A stretch of 64,000 bases of DNA, from assembly GCA_964550025.1 (NCBI GenBank), contig CAZJYI010000040.1:1-64000 (forward strand), given 5' to 3'. This document shows, in pieces, positions 1-9,300 of the stretch. The translations under genes and the position numbers were made by a program. Each line of letters starts with the position of its first letter. Within the stretch, counting starts at the first letter, position 1. Under the pieces are notes generated by a model. That model searched no databases. It saw only the letters and a list, made by a program, of their open reading frames with translations, and was not told the DNA's origin. Origin of the DNA: CAZJYI01 sp964550025 (GTDB lineage Bacteria; Verrucomicrobiota; Kiritimatiellia; UBA8416; CAYOBW01).

Positions 1-139
1 CAGGTGGTGCACTTCGAATGAGCAGCGGTGGGGCAATTCCGGTGAGCGCTATAGTATGGTATGGACGAAGGTTTTGGAACCGTCGTAAATAGCTCGTTTA
101 TCAACATGTTACGAGCGGGAGAGGACAGTTGCGAACCAA

Positions 140-214
140 TGGCACCCCCTAGGGGAATCGAACCCCTCTTTCCGGGATGAGAACCCGACGTCCTAGCCGA
201 TAGACGAAGGGGGC
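140..214 (-). tRNA. tRNA-Glu (anticodon CUC)
   Basis: The reverse complement folds into a full cloverleaf. The acceptor stem pairs GCCCCCT with AGGGGGT (one G-U at the end), the anticodon stem pairs TCGGG with CCCGG around the loop TTCTCAT, and the T arm is AGGGG-TTCGATT-CCCCT. The loop gives anticodon CTC, which reads GAG (Glu). The overall sequence closely resembles bacterial tRNA-Glu. The terminal CCA appears to be encoded (discriminator G at 143, then CCA at 142-140). Confidence 0.95.
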
Positions 215-222
215 ACCTGCTG

Positions 223-250
223 AATTGTCGATTGCGGATTGTGGATTCGC
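223..250. repeat. Short heptanucleotide-like tract next to the tRNA
   Basis: Four consecutive 7-bp units of the form GATTNNN (aattgtc, gattgcg, gattgtg, gattcgc) lie just upstream of the tRNA-Glu gene. The tract is short and degenerate, so it could be chance. It is listed because 7-bp periodic tracts also occur at 4809-4912 and 38916-38943. Confidence 0.3.
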
Positions 251-329
251 AGATACACAGTCCCGTGCAATCAGGACGCGAAATGTAGCGGCAGAGGCGA
301 AGAAAGTCAACCCCTGGGGACGAGCTTTT

Positions 330-1517
330 TTACTTCTTTTCGGGTTTGCCGCCGTTGATATCGAGAATGCGGCTCTCTCCCGAGAAGGAGACGCCTTCCT
401 CGCCGCCTTCAAGATAGCGCGTGGTCTTGTATTCGTTCACGGCGTTCAGCCGATGGAGAATCTCTCCCAGGCTCTCGGCCGCTTTGACGCAGGACTCCAC
501 GAGATCTTCGACTTCCTTTCCGGCACCGTTCACCTTTCCCTGCACCAGCCCCAGGTTGGCCAGTAAAACGGTAGCGGGCTGTCCCATATGGTGGCAGACA
601 GCCCCCAGGCTTTCGAGCATTACCCGCTGGCGCTCGGATTCGCGTTCCGCCTCCTCCGCCCGGCGACGGTCACTGATGTCCACGAACGAGAAGACGACAC
701 CCACCGGATCGCCGTCCGAGTTGCGGTTGCAGGCCACCGAGATCTGCACGTGGAACTTCTCGCCGTTCATGCGGACGGCCATCACCTCGCCGGACCAGTT
801 CTGCTGGTCCTGCAACACCGTATCGAGCATCTTGCCGGCCTTGGCCGTCTCGCCAAACAGCGTCCGCACGTCCGTACCGAGGAACTCGTCATCCGCCCCG
901 AAGCCCCACATGCGCGTCATGGCCGGGTTCACGTATTCCAGACGGGCAGCGAGGTCCGCCACGGCAATGCCGTTGCCGGAGTTGTGAATCGCGTTGTGTT
1001 CGGTCCGAAGCATCTCCTCCGCCTGTCGCCGCAGGGTGATATCACGGGCAAAGAAGCCGAGACGAACTTCGCCCAGGTCAATCCTGTTGACGGCAATTTC
1101 GGAAGGGAAATGCGATCCGTCACGCCGCACGCAATAGGCCTGGATCAACGTGAAACGGTGCTTCTCCAGGTTCTCCCAGACGGTATCAAGCAGCGAGGTC
1201 TCCGCACCGGACACGAGATCGACGATATTGACTCCCAGTAGCTGGTCGCGATTGTATCGAAAAAACTCGACGGCACGATGGTTGACATCCACGATCTGGC
1301 CGTTGGTGTCGGTGATCAGGGCGGCGTCATAGATGCTCTGCAGGAGCTCTTCATAGCGTGAAGCGCGGGTCACTTCCGGCTTCGGGGCTTCTTCCTGTGG
1401 ACGCCGCTTCTTCTGGCTGGTGATACGGACGCGCCTACGCCTGCCCTGCGCGTGACCGGAGGGGATATCGGGGATCAGATCGATCCGCATCGTCTTCGCT
1501 AGCCGCTCGTCTCTCAT
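330..1517 (-). CDS. Two-PAS-domain signalling protein with an H-box but no ATPase domain
   Basis: 395 residues. A basic N-terminus (1-50) is followed by PAS domain 1 (about 52-165, starting YEELLQSIYDAALITDTNG and closing with GFFARDITLRRQAE) and PAS domain 2 (about 170-290, closing with VFSFVDISDRRRAEE). A short helical segment then carries ESLGAVCHHMGQPATVLLANL, which resembles the dimerisation and phosphoacceptor box (H-box) of a histidine kinase. No HATPase_c domain (N, G1, G2 boxes) follows: the protein ends about 75 residues later with GGKPEKK. It could sense a ligand or redox signal and act as a phosphorelay or scaffold partner of another kinase. The nearby receiver-domain protein (2519-2956) is an obvious candidate partner. 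The ATG has a GGAG six bases upstream. It lies 117 bp downstream of panC on the same strand. Confidence 0.85.
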   Translation of the reverse strand: MRDERLAKTMRIDLIPDIPSGHAQGRRRRVRITSQKKRRPQEEAPKPEVTRASRYEELLQSIYDAALITDTNGQIVDVNHRAVEFFRYNRDQLLGVNIVDLVSGAETSLLDTVWENLEKHRFTLIQAYCVRRDGSHFPSEIAVNRIDLGEVRLGFFARDITLRRQAEEMLRTEHNAIHNSGNGIAVADLAARLEYVNPAMTRMWGFGADDEFLGTDVRTLFGETAKAGKMLDTVLQDQQNWSGEVMAVRMNGEKFHVQISVACNRNSDGDPVGVVFSFVDISDRRRAEEAERESERQRVMLESLGAVCHHMGQPATVLLANLGLVQGKVNGAGKEVEDLVESCVKAAESLGEILHRLNAVNEYKTTRYLEGGEEGVSFSGESRILDINGGKPEKK

Positions 1518-1634
1518 TGTGGACTCCGAATCGCCTTGGGCAGGCAGACCGGTCGATTCCGGGCAGGTGGTGGTTGACTCGAGGGTGAATACTAGTGGCC
1601 CTCTACCGCGGAAGCAAGCGAAAACGTGCGCGTA

Positions 1635-2501
1635 TCATGGTTCCGCGCTATCTCGGGGCGGAGAAAGGACAATGTTGTCGATCAAGCGTGTATTGCCGAT
1701 ACGAACAGCGACCGCCACGAGTGTCTCCCTCTCGACGCGTTCCACCGGAACCAGCGTTGCATCGTCCACGAAAGCAACGTAGTCGACTGTTCCGCCGACG
1801 GTTTCCGACAGTAATCGGCGGACCTCCGCTTCCAGGACAGCAACCCGGTCCTCCCCCTGCCCGCAGAGTGCCCGTACCGAGCACAGCGCCCTGTATATGT
1901 GCGGAGCCTGCCGTCTCTCCTCGGCAGTCAGGTAGGCATTTCGCGAGCTCATGGCCAACCCGTCCTCTTCGCGCACGGTCGGCGCCACGACGATCTCAAC
2001 GGGGAAATTGAGGTCCCTCACCATGCGCTTGATGATCCTGGTCTGCTGCGCGTCCTTTTGCCCGAAGACGGCCAGGTCCGGTTGCACGATATTGAACAGC
2101 TTGGCCACAACGGTCGTGACGCCGCGGAAATGCGTGGGTCGGGAAGCCCCGCATAGACCGGCCGAAAGGGCGTCTTCACTGACGCATGTACTATGGTCCG
2201 GGGCGTACATGCTGTTCGCGGGGGGACAGAACAGCAGATCCACGCCCTCCTGCCGGCAGAGGAGGCTGTCGCGCTCCATGTCCCTGGGATACTTCGCAAG
2301 ATCCTCGTTGGGGCCGAACTGGGCGGGGTTGACGAAGATGCTCACCACCAGGAAATCGCAACGGGAACGGGCGGTTCTCACAAGTGAGAGATGTCCTTCG
2401 TGCAGGTAGCCCATGGTGGGAACGAGAGCGACCCGCCGCCCTGCCTTGCGGGCCCGCGTACAGGCCGCGTGCGCTGCGCTTGCTGAATCAGCGGTTTCCA
2501 T
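1635..2501 (-). CDS. panC: Pantothenate synthetase (pantoate--beta-alanine ligase)
   Basis: 288 residues, the usual PanC length. It catalyses ATP-dependent condensation of pantoate and beta-alanine to pantothenate (EC 6.3.2.1), the last step of vitamin B5 synthesis and the entry to coenzyme A; cytoplasmic. Diagnostic motifs are the nucleotidyltransferase HIGH-type signature in PTMGYLHEGHLSL (residues 28-40, HEGH at 34-37), FVNPAQFGP (56-64), the FGQKDAQQ segment (146-153) and the KMSKS-equivalent MSSRN (184-188). No Shine-Dalgarno is evident. The start lies 17 bp after the stop of the upstream receiver-domain gene, so the two may be co-transcribed. No panB or panD is visible in the window. 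Nothing appears truncated. Confidence 0.97.
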   Translation of the reverse strand: METADSASAAHAACTRARKAGRRVALVPTMGYLHEGHLSLVRTARSRCDFLVVSIFVNPAQFGPNEDLAKYPRDMERDSLLCRQEGVDLLFCPPANSMYAPDHSTCVSEDALSAGLCGASRPTHFRGVTTVVAKLFNIVQPDLAVFGQKDAQQTRIIKRMVRDLNFPVEIVVAPTVREEDGLAMSSRNAYLTAEERRQAPHIYRALCSVRALCGQGEDRVAVLEAEVRRLLSETVGGTVDYVAFVDDATLVPVERVERETLVAVAVRIGNTRLIDNIVLSPPRDSAEP

Positions 2502-2518
2502 GGCTGTTGGCGATGCCG

Positions 2519-2956
2519 TCAGCCCAAACGGGCTTTGACCGTCTCGACGAGCGTCTGACTGTCTACCGGTTTAGATAGAAGACAGTGTTTCGGGCTGTTC
2601 TCAACCGCCTTGGTCACCGACTCGGGTGGGGCGAAACCCGTGCAGAAGACCACTGCCGGCATCTCGCGGTCGGCTTCTCTGCACTTCTTCTCGATCTCGA
2701 AAAACGCCGCCCGGCCGTCCATGACTGGCATGTGCAGATCCATCAGCACGACGGAGTGCTGCTTCTTCTCGAACGTCTCGACGGCTTCGGCGCCGTTCAC
2801 GACGATGTCGATCTCACCGTCCGGGATCGCCGATGACAGGATCAGCCCGAAGAGCTTTCGGATCGGCTCGTCATCGTCAACAACGAGAATCCGGGGCACA
2901 TTCCGCATGTGGCCCCCCAACACGGCTCCGTTCTGCACCGAGGTTTCGTCTGTCAT
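2519..2956 (-). CDS. Single-domain CheY-like response regulator
   Basis: 145 residues from the ATG at 2956. That start has a GGGGGCGAG ribosome-binding stretch just upstream; a TTG five codons earlier in the same frame is less likely. The protein is essentially one receiver domain: acidic pocket VDDDEP (residues 26-31), phosphoacceptor Asp73 in LMDLHMPVMDG, conserved Thr106 in FCTGFAP, and Lys129 in LLSKPVD. There is no output domain, so it should act by protein-protein contact, as CheY or Spo0F do. Its gene leads a minus-strand run with panC and the PAS protein (330-1517). That suggests, without proving, a phosphorelay between this protein and the H-box PAS protein. Confidence 0.93.
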   Translation of the reverse strand: MTDETSVQNGAVLGGHMRNVPRILVVDDDEPIRKLFGLILSSAIPDGEIDIVVNGAEAVETFEKKQHSVVLMDLHMPVMDGRAAFFEIEKKCREADREMPAVVFCTGFAPPESVTKAVENSPKHCLLSKPVDSQTLVETVKARLG

Positions 2957-3202
2957 CTGACTCGCCCCCAAAAAGCAACAGTTCCCCCTCCGTGAAGGGC
3001 TTACTGGTGACTGCGTATATCACTACCACAGTTCGTAGCCCTAGACAAGCCAAAACGACGGAGCTTGCATGACGATGGGCAGCCGTTGTATGAATGTATC
3101 TGCAGCAAGCAAACGGGACAGCCGCGCAGGGCGGGCACGGAAACTGCTGCTTGCATGGAGCCCGGGAGCTACGACGTCCGTATTCGGGCACGCGGAGTAG
3201 AC

Positions 3203-4012
3203 ATGTACCTTGAGTTTTACAGTTTGAAGGAGTTCCCGTTCAACATCACCCCGGACCCTCGGTTTCTCTACTTCTCCGCACACCACAAAGACGCGTACGA
3301 CCACCTTATGTATGGCATTCAGCACCGCAAGGGGTTCATCGAGTTGACGGGCGAGGTGGGATCCGGAAAGACAACACTCTGCCGGGCCGTCCTGTCCAAC
3401 CTGGACGACGACGTCGAAACGGCCATCATCCTCAACCCGACACTGACGGGGACGCAGCTTCTGAAGGCCATGCTGAACGATTTCGGGCTCGAGGTGCGCG
3501 GGCGCGACCGGCTCGCGTATCTCGACACCTTGAACCGCTTTCTCCTGGAGAAGAACCGGGCGGGCAAGAACGTCGCCCTGTTCATCGACGAGGCCCAGGA
3601 CCTGTCGCCCCAGCTCATGGAGCAGGTCCGGCTGCTCTCCAACCTCGAGACAGACCAGCACAAACTCATCCAGATCATCCTCTGCGGGCAGCCCGAACTG
3701 AAGAAACGCCTGTCACGACCCGACTTGCGACAGCTCAAGCAACGCATCACCGTGCGCTACCATATTCCCCCCTTGACGGAGGAAGACACGCTGATGTATA
3801 TCCGCCATAGGCTGCGCGTTGCCGGATCAAACGGGCAATTGGTGTTCAAACACGGCGCCACGCGGGAGGTGTACAGGTATTCCCGGGGAAGCCCGCGGCT
3901 GATCAATGCCGTCTGCGACGTGGCCTTGCTCGCAGGGTACGCTGCACGCACATGGGAGATTGACGCTCGCTTGATGCGCAAGGCCATCCACCAACTGGAG
4001 GGTCCACAATGA
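3203..4012 (+). CDS. gspA: ExeA/GspA-type AAA ATPase of type II secretion
   Basis: 269 residues from the ATG at 3203, chosen because GGAG lies five bases upstream and MYLEFYSLKEFPFNITPDP is the family's normal N-terminus; an upstream in-frame ATG at 3065 gives an atypical extension. Walker A is GEVGSGKTT (50-58), Walker B VALFIDEAQDL (124-134), followed by the CGQPELKKRL segment (161-170) typical of ExeA/MshM ATPases. In Aeromonas, ExeA with ExeB helps assemble the secretin multimer in the outer membrane by acting on peptidoglycan. This copy lacks the C-terminal peptidoglycan-binding domain of Aeromonas ExeA and ends soon after the AAA lid. It overlaps the next gene by four bases (ATGA), implying translational coupling. 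Confidence 0.92.
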   Translation: MYLEFYSLKEFPFNITPDPRFLYFSAHHKDAYDHLMYGIQHRKGFIELTGEVGSGKTTLCRAVLSNLDDDVETAIILNPTLTGTQLLKAMLNDFGLEVRGRDRLAYLDTLNRFLLEKNRAGKNVALFIDEAQDLSPQLMEQVRLLSNLETDQHKLIQIILCGQPELKKRLSRPDLRQLKQRITVRYHIPPLTEEDTLMYIRHRLRVAGSNGQLVFKHGATREVYRYSRGSPRLINAVCDVALLAGYAARTWEIDARLMRKAIHQLEGPQ

Positions 4013-4785
4013 GCTTGATCCAGGAGGCCCTCAAACGCCAGCAGGAGGACGCCGACAAGAACAGTGTGGGCGCACAGCCGGCGAGCACGAAGATCTTGCC
4101 GGAGGACATCGCACAGAGCAGCGCACCGCCGCCCCTGCCCAAGGCAGCAGCGCCCCAGGAGACCGGCGACGGCAAACGAGCCTGGCCGGCATTGCTGGGC
4201 GTGCTCCTGCTGCTCGCCATGCTGGTGGGCGCCGCCGTGTGGATGCTAACCCTTGTCTACAAACAGTTCGCCGCCACCGGAACCGAAGAACCCGTCGAGA
4301 TAACGACTACCGAGGCCCCGGACACCCCGGCGGCCGCTCCGGACACCACACCCGACCCGGAAGCGCCCCCGGAACAGCCGGCGCCAACGCCTCCCCCGGA
4401 CAAGGCGCCCCCCGAACCGCCCCCGCTTGAGGTCCTTCCCCCGTCGGAACCCGCAACCGAACCCGATGCAACGTCCGGGGAAGACACTGCAAGCACACCC
4501 CCCGAAACGGCGCCGGACGAGCAGGAACCGGACACCGTTCAGCCCATCAAGCCGCCTCCGGTCGAGCCGCCGCCCGAGGATTTGCCGGAAATCCCCTGGC
4601 CCACGCTCTCCGTCGAGGGCACGGTGGGAACGGGCAAGAACGGCGCCGCCATGCTCAACGGACAGATCATTCGCGTCGGCGAGAGAATACAGGGCGTGAC
4701 CGTCCAAGCGGTCGGCAAAGAAGGCGTCGTCCTGGAATACAAGGGCCGGACGCGCACCGTCCGAGCCGGCGGTTCGACACGGTAA
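4009..4785 (+). CDS. gspB: GspB-like inner-membrane protein of type II secretion
   Basis: 258 residues. A short cytoplasmic N-terminus MSLIQEALKRQQ is followed by one transmembrane helix (about 60-83, ALLGVLLLLAMLVGAAVWML). A long Pro/Glu/Thr-rich periplasmic linker (about 95-195) then leads to a C-terminal GspB/PilP-type fold (about 196-258) with WPTLSVEGTVGTGKNGAAMLNG and VTVQAVGKEGVVLEYKGRTR. Its order and four-base overlap with the ExeA-like gene match known exeAB pairs, where the two form a complex needed for secretin assembly. Core type II genes (gspD, E, F, G) are not in the window. The repeated Pro/Glu linker is a low-complexity spacer. Confidence 0.88.
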   Translation: MSLIQEALKRQQEDADKNSVGAQPASTKILPEDIAQSSAPPPLPKAAAPQETGDGKRAWPALLGVLLLLAMLVGAAVWMLTLVYKQFAATGTEEPVEITTTEAPDTPAAAPDTTPDPEAPPEQPAPTPPPDKAPPEPPPLEVLPPSEPATEPDATSGEDTASTPPETAPDEQEPDTVQPIKPPPVEPPPEDLPEIPWPTLSVEGTVGTGKNGAAMLNGQIIRVGERIQGVTVQAVGKEGVVLEYKGRTRTVRAGGSTR

Positions 4786-4808
4786 AGGCAGACTCTCGAA
4801 CAACCGCC

Positions 4809-4912
4809 CTGCCCGCTGCCCCCTGCCCCCTGCCCACTGATCACTGATAACTGATCACTGATAACTGATCACTGATAACTGATAACTGATCACTGATCAC
4901 TGATCACTGTGA
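4809..4912. repeat. Heptanucleotide tandem array between convergent genes
   Basis: A 7-bp periodic array holds its phase for about 15 units: four CTGCCC(N) units (4809-4836) followed by ten ACTGATC/ACTGATA units and a last imperfect one (4836-4912). It sits between the 3' ends of gspB and the 3D-domain gene, and its last units encode the C-terminal Gly-His-Ser-Asp-Gln of the latter. Such arrays can vary in copy number. A change of one unit would shift the reading frame only at the extreme C-terminus of the 3D protein. Confidence 0.92.
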
Positions 4913-5358
4913 CCCGGCGGAAACCAGACAGCAACCCGGGCATTCCTTCTTCCCCATTGCAGGGCCTGCCTGTGGGACGGGAAGTACAGATCGATGTGTT
5001 GTCCCTTGATATCGCCGCCACGGTCCTCGACACGCCCATAGCCGTATCCCTCAACGTACATGACGGTTCCGAAGGGGTAGATGCGCGTATCCGCCGCGAT
5101 GGTACCCGTCTGGGCCTTGCTGCCGCTGGCGGTGATGCCGACGTGCTTACGTTTGCCCTTGCTCAAGCCGGCGGAGTACACGGGGATGCCCAGCCAGTTC
5201 CGATGCCAGCCACAACATTTGCCGCAGGGGCAGTATCCCGTCGCCACCACCACGCGCCGTAGCGCGGGTTTCTCCCCTCCCGGCGGTCGAATGCGGCGGC
5301 AACCAGCCGCCGCGGAAACAGCGACAGCAAGGAGCACATATCGGATGGCGCTTCTCAT
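4897..5358 (-). CDS. 3D-domain (Asp-Asp-Asp) lipoprotein
   Basis: 153 residues from the ATG at 5358, chosen because it begins a classic lipoprotein signal, MRSAIRYVLLAVAVSAAAGC with the lipobox Cys at residue 20; a longer open frame upstream has no such signal. The mature part carries ATGYCPCGKCCGW (39-51) and the 3D domain, with its three aspartates visible in IAADTRIYPFGT (Asp90), RVEDRGGDIKG (Asp112) and HIDLYFP (Asp123). The 3D fold is the double-psi beta-barrel of MltA-type lytic transglycosylases and resuscitation-type proteins. A role in peptidoglycan remodelling at the envelope is likely by family. No start-proximal Shine-Dalgarno is obvious. The C-terminus runs into the heptanucleotide array. 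Confidence 0.88.
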   Translation of the reverse strand: MRSAIRYVLLAVAVSAAAGCRRIRPPGGEKPALRRVVVATGYCPCGKCCGWHRNWLGIPVYSAGLSKGKRKHVGITASGSKAQTGTIAADTRIYPFGTVMYVEGYGYGRVEDRGGDIKGQHIDLYFPSHRQALQWGRRNARVAVWFPPGHSDQ

Positions 5359-5473
5359 GCGCGGAGAGTAACACACCGGAGCCGCGGAAGAAAAGGCAGG
5401 AACACACCCGACCGTCCAGAACCGTCTCCCCGCGAACAAAGCGAGTACGCGCGCCAGAGCCCAGGATCCGTCG

Positions 5474-6331
5474 TTACTCGACCCGCAGGCGGTAGAACCG
5501 GCCGCCTGCCGATTGGGTGTCAATGTAGAGGGAAATGAAGTCTCCCGTCCCTTCGATCGGCCCGTCCGTGAGGGGCGCCGTTTCGCTGCGAGCGCACGGG
5601 GCGGGTTGCCACACGGAACCCGTCAGATTCAGCCGTGCGTCGAGTCGATACACCTTGCCCGGCACGGTGAGGCACACGATGCGGAGGCGCTTGGAGGCGG
5701 CACACTCAATGTCCTCGATATAGAAATAGTCCGCGTCCCACGTCGGGTCAGTCCCGGCCTGGTATTCGTCGCGGTTGGACATCCCGTCGCCATCGAAATC
5801 ATCCGCACCATCAACATCCGTAATGAAACGAACGGCGGGATCGGTGGACCAGGAGACGATCCACTCTTCCCACGCATCCGGCAGCCTGTCGTTGTCCGTG
5901 TCGTTGCCTGCCGTAACGTTGATTGAGAGGATTTCACCGGGATCCCCAACGGACATGACCAGGTTGGTTTCCAGAATCGTTCTCTCCTCGCCGCCGGCGA
6001 CGACGGCAAAGGACACGGCGTCGCCCGAGCGGGCCGCCCGTTGCGCGTAGACACCTCCCGATCCGTTGTCGATCGGCACCCGGAAGAGGAAGTTCACGCC
6101 GGGACTCACGGAGCCGTCTATCCGGTGCCTCTTGAGCTCGGCACCGTTCACGCGCATGATGACCTCTGCGTCACGGGTGTAGGGCCACCCGTATTCGTCC
6201 TTTGCCTGCCCGTAGAAGATGCAGCACGGGCGCGGCAGGCCCGCGAACACCGACGCCACCATACCCACGACCACCACAAAACACCGGAGGAACGGTTCAC
6301 CGCGGACTCCGAGGATTCGTCTTGCTTTCAT
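5474..6331 (-). CDS. Small secreted protein with TSP3-like calcium-binding loops
   Basis: 285 residues from the ATG at 6331 (MKARRILGVRGEP...CFVVVVGMVASVFAGL, signal peptide about 1-31). A GTG two codons upstream (6337) is better spaced from the AGGGAGGAT ribosome-binding site and cannot be excluded. After a beta-rich region, Asp-rich loops NDTDNDRLPDAWEEW and DFDGDGMSNRDEYQAGTDP (about residues 155-210) match the TSP3/dockerin-like calcium repeats common in this group. The end, SAGGRFYRLRVE, resembles the C-terminus of the giant proteins in this window. It is the last gene of the run 17189 to 5474, 40 bp after the 2,555-residue protein. A structural or accessory role beside that protein is inferred; no catalytic motif is seen. 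Confidence 0.8.
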   Translation of the reverse strand: MKARRILGVRGEPFLRCFVVVVGMVASVFAGLPRPCCIFYGQAKDEYGWPYTRDAEVIMRVNGAELKRHRIDGSVSPGVNFLFRVPIDNGSGGVYAQRAARSGDAVSFAVVAGGEERTILETNLVMSVGDPGEILSINVTAGNDTDNDRLPDAWEEWIVSWSTDPAVRFITDVDGADDFDGDGMSNRDEYQAGTDPTWDADYFYIEDIECAASKRLRIVCLTVPGKVYRLDARLNLTGSVWQPAPCARSETAPLTDGPIEGTGDFISLYIDTQSAGGRFYRLRVE

Positions 6332-6371
6332 CGTCACAACTATCCTCCCTCTATGAAAAGTCATCACCTCG

Positions 6372-9300
6372 TCAGTTGCCGGCGTAGGAATAGGTCTGGA
6401 ACATCAGCTTGATGTCTTTGACGCCGTTGCCGTCGTCGTTCACGCCATTGATGAACCACTCGATGGCATGTTCCGTATCGCTGTGCAGGGTCCCCGCGGG
6501 GATGATCAACAGCCATCGCGTGTTCCAGACGGACCGCCCGATGAGACGCGAGCTGTAGTCCATCTCCGACAGCTTGAATCCTGCATCATGGTAGGCGCGC
6601 ATGGCGGGAAAGCGCCGAATGCGCCAGAAGCCGCTGGATGTGGCGTCGATGAACGAGGTCCAGTCGGGATCGTTCAACTGGTCCAACCCAATGCCATTCG
6701 GCGTAGGCAGCGCCTGATCCACGGGCTGCCATACCCTCAGTTCGCCGGAGTCCCGCGTGGGCGAGCGCATCACATCGCGGCCGGTCGGGATCAGGTACAC
6801 GCGCGGTTCGTTGGCGAGGCCGTCCCCGAATGCGTCGTTGTAGTTGCTGAACCACACGCCGACCGAGCGGATCTTGGTTGCGAAATGGGACGGGTCGTAG
6901 GCGTTGTCGCCGCCGGCGAGGTTCCATCCGAAAAAGTTGCGGCGCGGCGTGATGCAGGACGAGAATGGAATCACGATGGCCGGCTCCGGTTGATTGGCCT
7001 GCGCACCGGTGAGGCAATAGCGCCGGAACTCCTGCAGGTTGCGCACGTCGTGGACGACGTAGCGGTAGAGGGCTTCGCGCCACGCCCCGTCGTTTTCGGC
7101 CGAGGGCGCGATGCGGAAGAACTCTGCGCGCAGCGAGAAACGGCTCGTCTCGGTCTGCGGGTTGTTGAAGCCAAGCCGTCCCTTGAGGACGTCCCAATCC
7201 GCCTTCATGCAGGCCATGGCGTCGGCCAAGCCGCCGTCGCCATACGCGCCACCCGGCATCGGTTCGCCGTTTTCGATCCGCCCTACCGTGCGTGTTCTGA
7301 CGATGCTTTCGATGAAATCGCTACCGGGAGTGTGAGTGGTGTCGTCGCCAAGCAAACCGGTTTCGTAGTCGTAGGCCTTGGCCGCCAGGCAGACGTAGCG
7401 GGCCGCCGTCTTGAACGCGGAATCATACTTTCCAAGCGCGTCATTGCGGAACACGCGGAAGGCAACGTCACCGTAGCGGTTGGCCTGGATGATGGTCGCC
7501 GATTTGGCGCGGAATCGGGTCCGTTCGTTAAGTAAGCGCGCACCCCGCGCCAGGATGTTCAGGGACCGGTCCTGCGCCTTGGCCAGCGCTTCGACCTGCA
7601 ACTGCAGGTCCGCCGCGTGCACGGACATTTGACGGAGCTTCTGCTCCAACGCCATTTGGATCGGCCGCATCTGTTCGTCGAACTCGTCCATCTGCAAATT
7701 GAGATCCACCTGTCCCTGTGCCTTGTCGGCCCGCCACTGCGCGATCCGTCCCCCGACGTCTGCCAGGATACCTACCGATTTGAGCACGCGTTTGATCGCC
7801 GTGCCGTGCGCCTTGATCCCGCCGCGTGCCGGGGCGGCGACATCGGTTGACATGCCGACGCACTTGGGGAGGAGTTCCGCGATGTCGTCCAGGCTAGCCT
7901 TCAGGTAGTTGGCTCCCTCGTCGGCTCCGCGCTTGGTCACTTCCGCGGCGAGAATCCACCAGCCCATCTTTGTCTTGAATTCCTTCGCCTCCCGGATCTG
8001 GTTCTTCAATTCATCGATCGTGTCCGACCGCTCGCTCAGGCGCGCATACTGCGCCTGGATGTCCCCGAGCAGCGCTTCGTACCTTGCCAGGGCCTCCCCC
8101 AGACCGTAGTACGCGCACAGCATGTCGGCATAGGCCAACTGCAGTTCGCCGACGGCACGACGCGACCCCGTCCACTCCTCGGGCTTGGCCAGGAAGCCAT
8201 TGTCCGTGAAGTGAAACGTGACGCTCCGCGACGCGCCATTCGTGCCCGTCAGACTGTCGTCCGAGTAGGCGTAGTCGTAGACGTCGACGGTAATGGGCGT
8301 CAACACCGGGGCCTGGCCGGTCAATTCATGGATATCGACGTATTGGTAGTGATACAGATCGGGGCCTTCGTAGCCGTCCGCGTAGGTCTTTCCGGGGCCG
8401 ATATCGTCGGAATACGGATAGCCGAAGATCTCGATCAGGCGGTTCTCGAAGTCCACTTCGGCGTCCCATATCGCGGTCTGCCGCTCATGGAGCGAGTCGC
8501 TCTGGCGGCGCATAGCCTGCGTATAGCCCTGCGCGTGCTCGAGCACGGTGTAGGCATTCTGCAGGGACCGTAGCGCGCGCTCGTAGATCTGTTCGAAGTG
8601 GGTTTTGCCCTCGTCGATCTCCGCCGGGTTGATGTCGAACGGAATGGCGTCCGCGGCCAGCCCGAGCGGATTGAGACCGTTGTCGGCATTGTCCAGCTCC
8701 ATCTGGACCTTCTGGAATGCGGACGGCAGCTCTTTGAGCTCGGTCACGGTCGTGCGGTCGATCTTCTGAATGCCTTCGTGCGCCGTGTTGGTATCCTCAT
8801 ACGGCAGGAGGGAATTGCCGGTGATCCAGTCGAGATAGGCCCCTTGTCCCGCGCGGCCGGCCCACTCGGCCAGTCCCCAGGCGCGCCCCGTATCGCCATC
8901 GCGAAAACCGTCCCACATTCCGTTGGGATTGGCGTCGTAGAGCGACCGGTGCGTGCGCTCGACGACTTCCACGCCGGTTCGCGCCCTGGCGGCGGCGGCT
9001 TCGGCGAACTTGCGTTCATCGTAGTAGTCGACGCTGACGGGCACGCCACCGACCAGCATGGCCTCCGCGCGCGGCGTCCACGTGAAGTTGGTGTGGGAAA
9101 GGAGTCGGTAGTACCCCTTGATGGCGGTCAGGTAGTGCCCCCAGGCGTCACCGTGTCCCTGCGGGTAGAGCCGGGCGGCGTCCTCTTCCGAAATGGTCCC
9201 ATCGTAGTCGCCGTCCTCGTCGAGGATGTTGTAGTTCATGGCATAGGCCGCCTCGCCGCCGTTAATGCCCTTGGTGAAGTTCCAGATGAGCCGGTTGTAG

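Noticed and set aside
588..1241. Plus-strand frame over the PAS gene
   Set aside because: The minus strand encodes two clear PAS domains; the plus frame has no motif.
2833..3072. Small plus-strand frame before the ExeA-like gene
   Set aside because: It overlaps the 5' end of the response-regulator gene in antisense and has no supporting motif.
3065..3094. Sigma-70-like promoter TTGCAT / TATGAA before the ExeA-like gene
   Set aside because: Only half of the -35 matches consensus and the spacer is 18 bp, so the evidence is too weak to annotate.
3065..3202. N-terminal extension of the ExeA-like ATPase
   Set aside because: The 46 extra residues are unlike the family, and a good ribosome-binding site and family-typical N-terminus occur at 3203.
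4836..4912. Possible CRISPR array or terminator
   Set aside because: The units are 7 bp with no spacers, and there is no stable GC hairpin followed by a T run.
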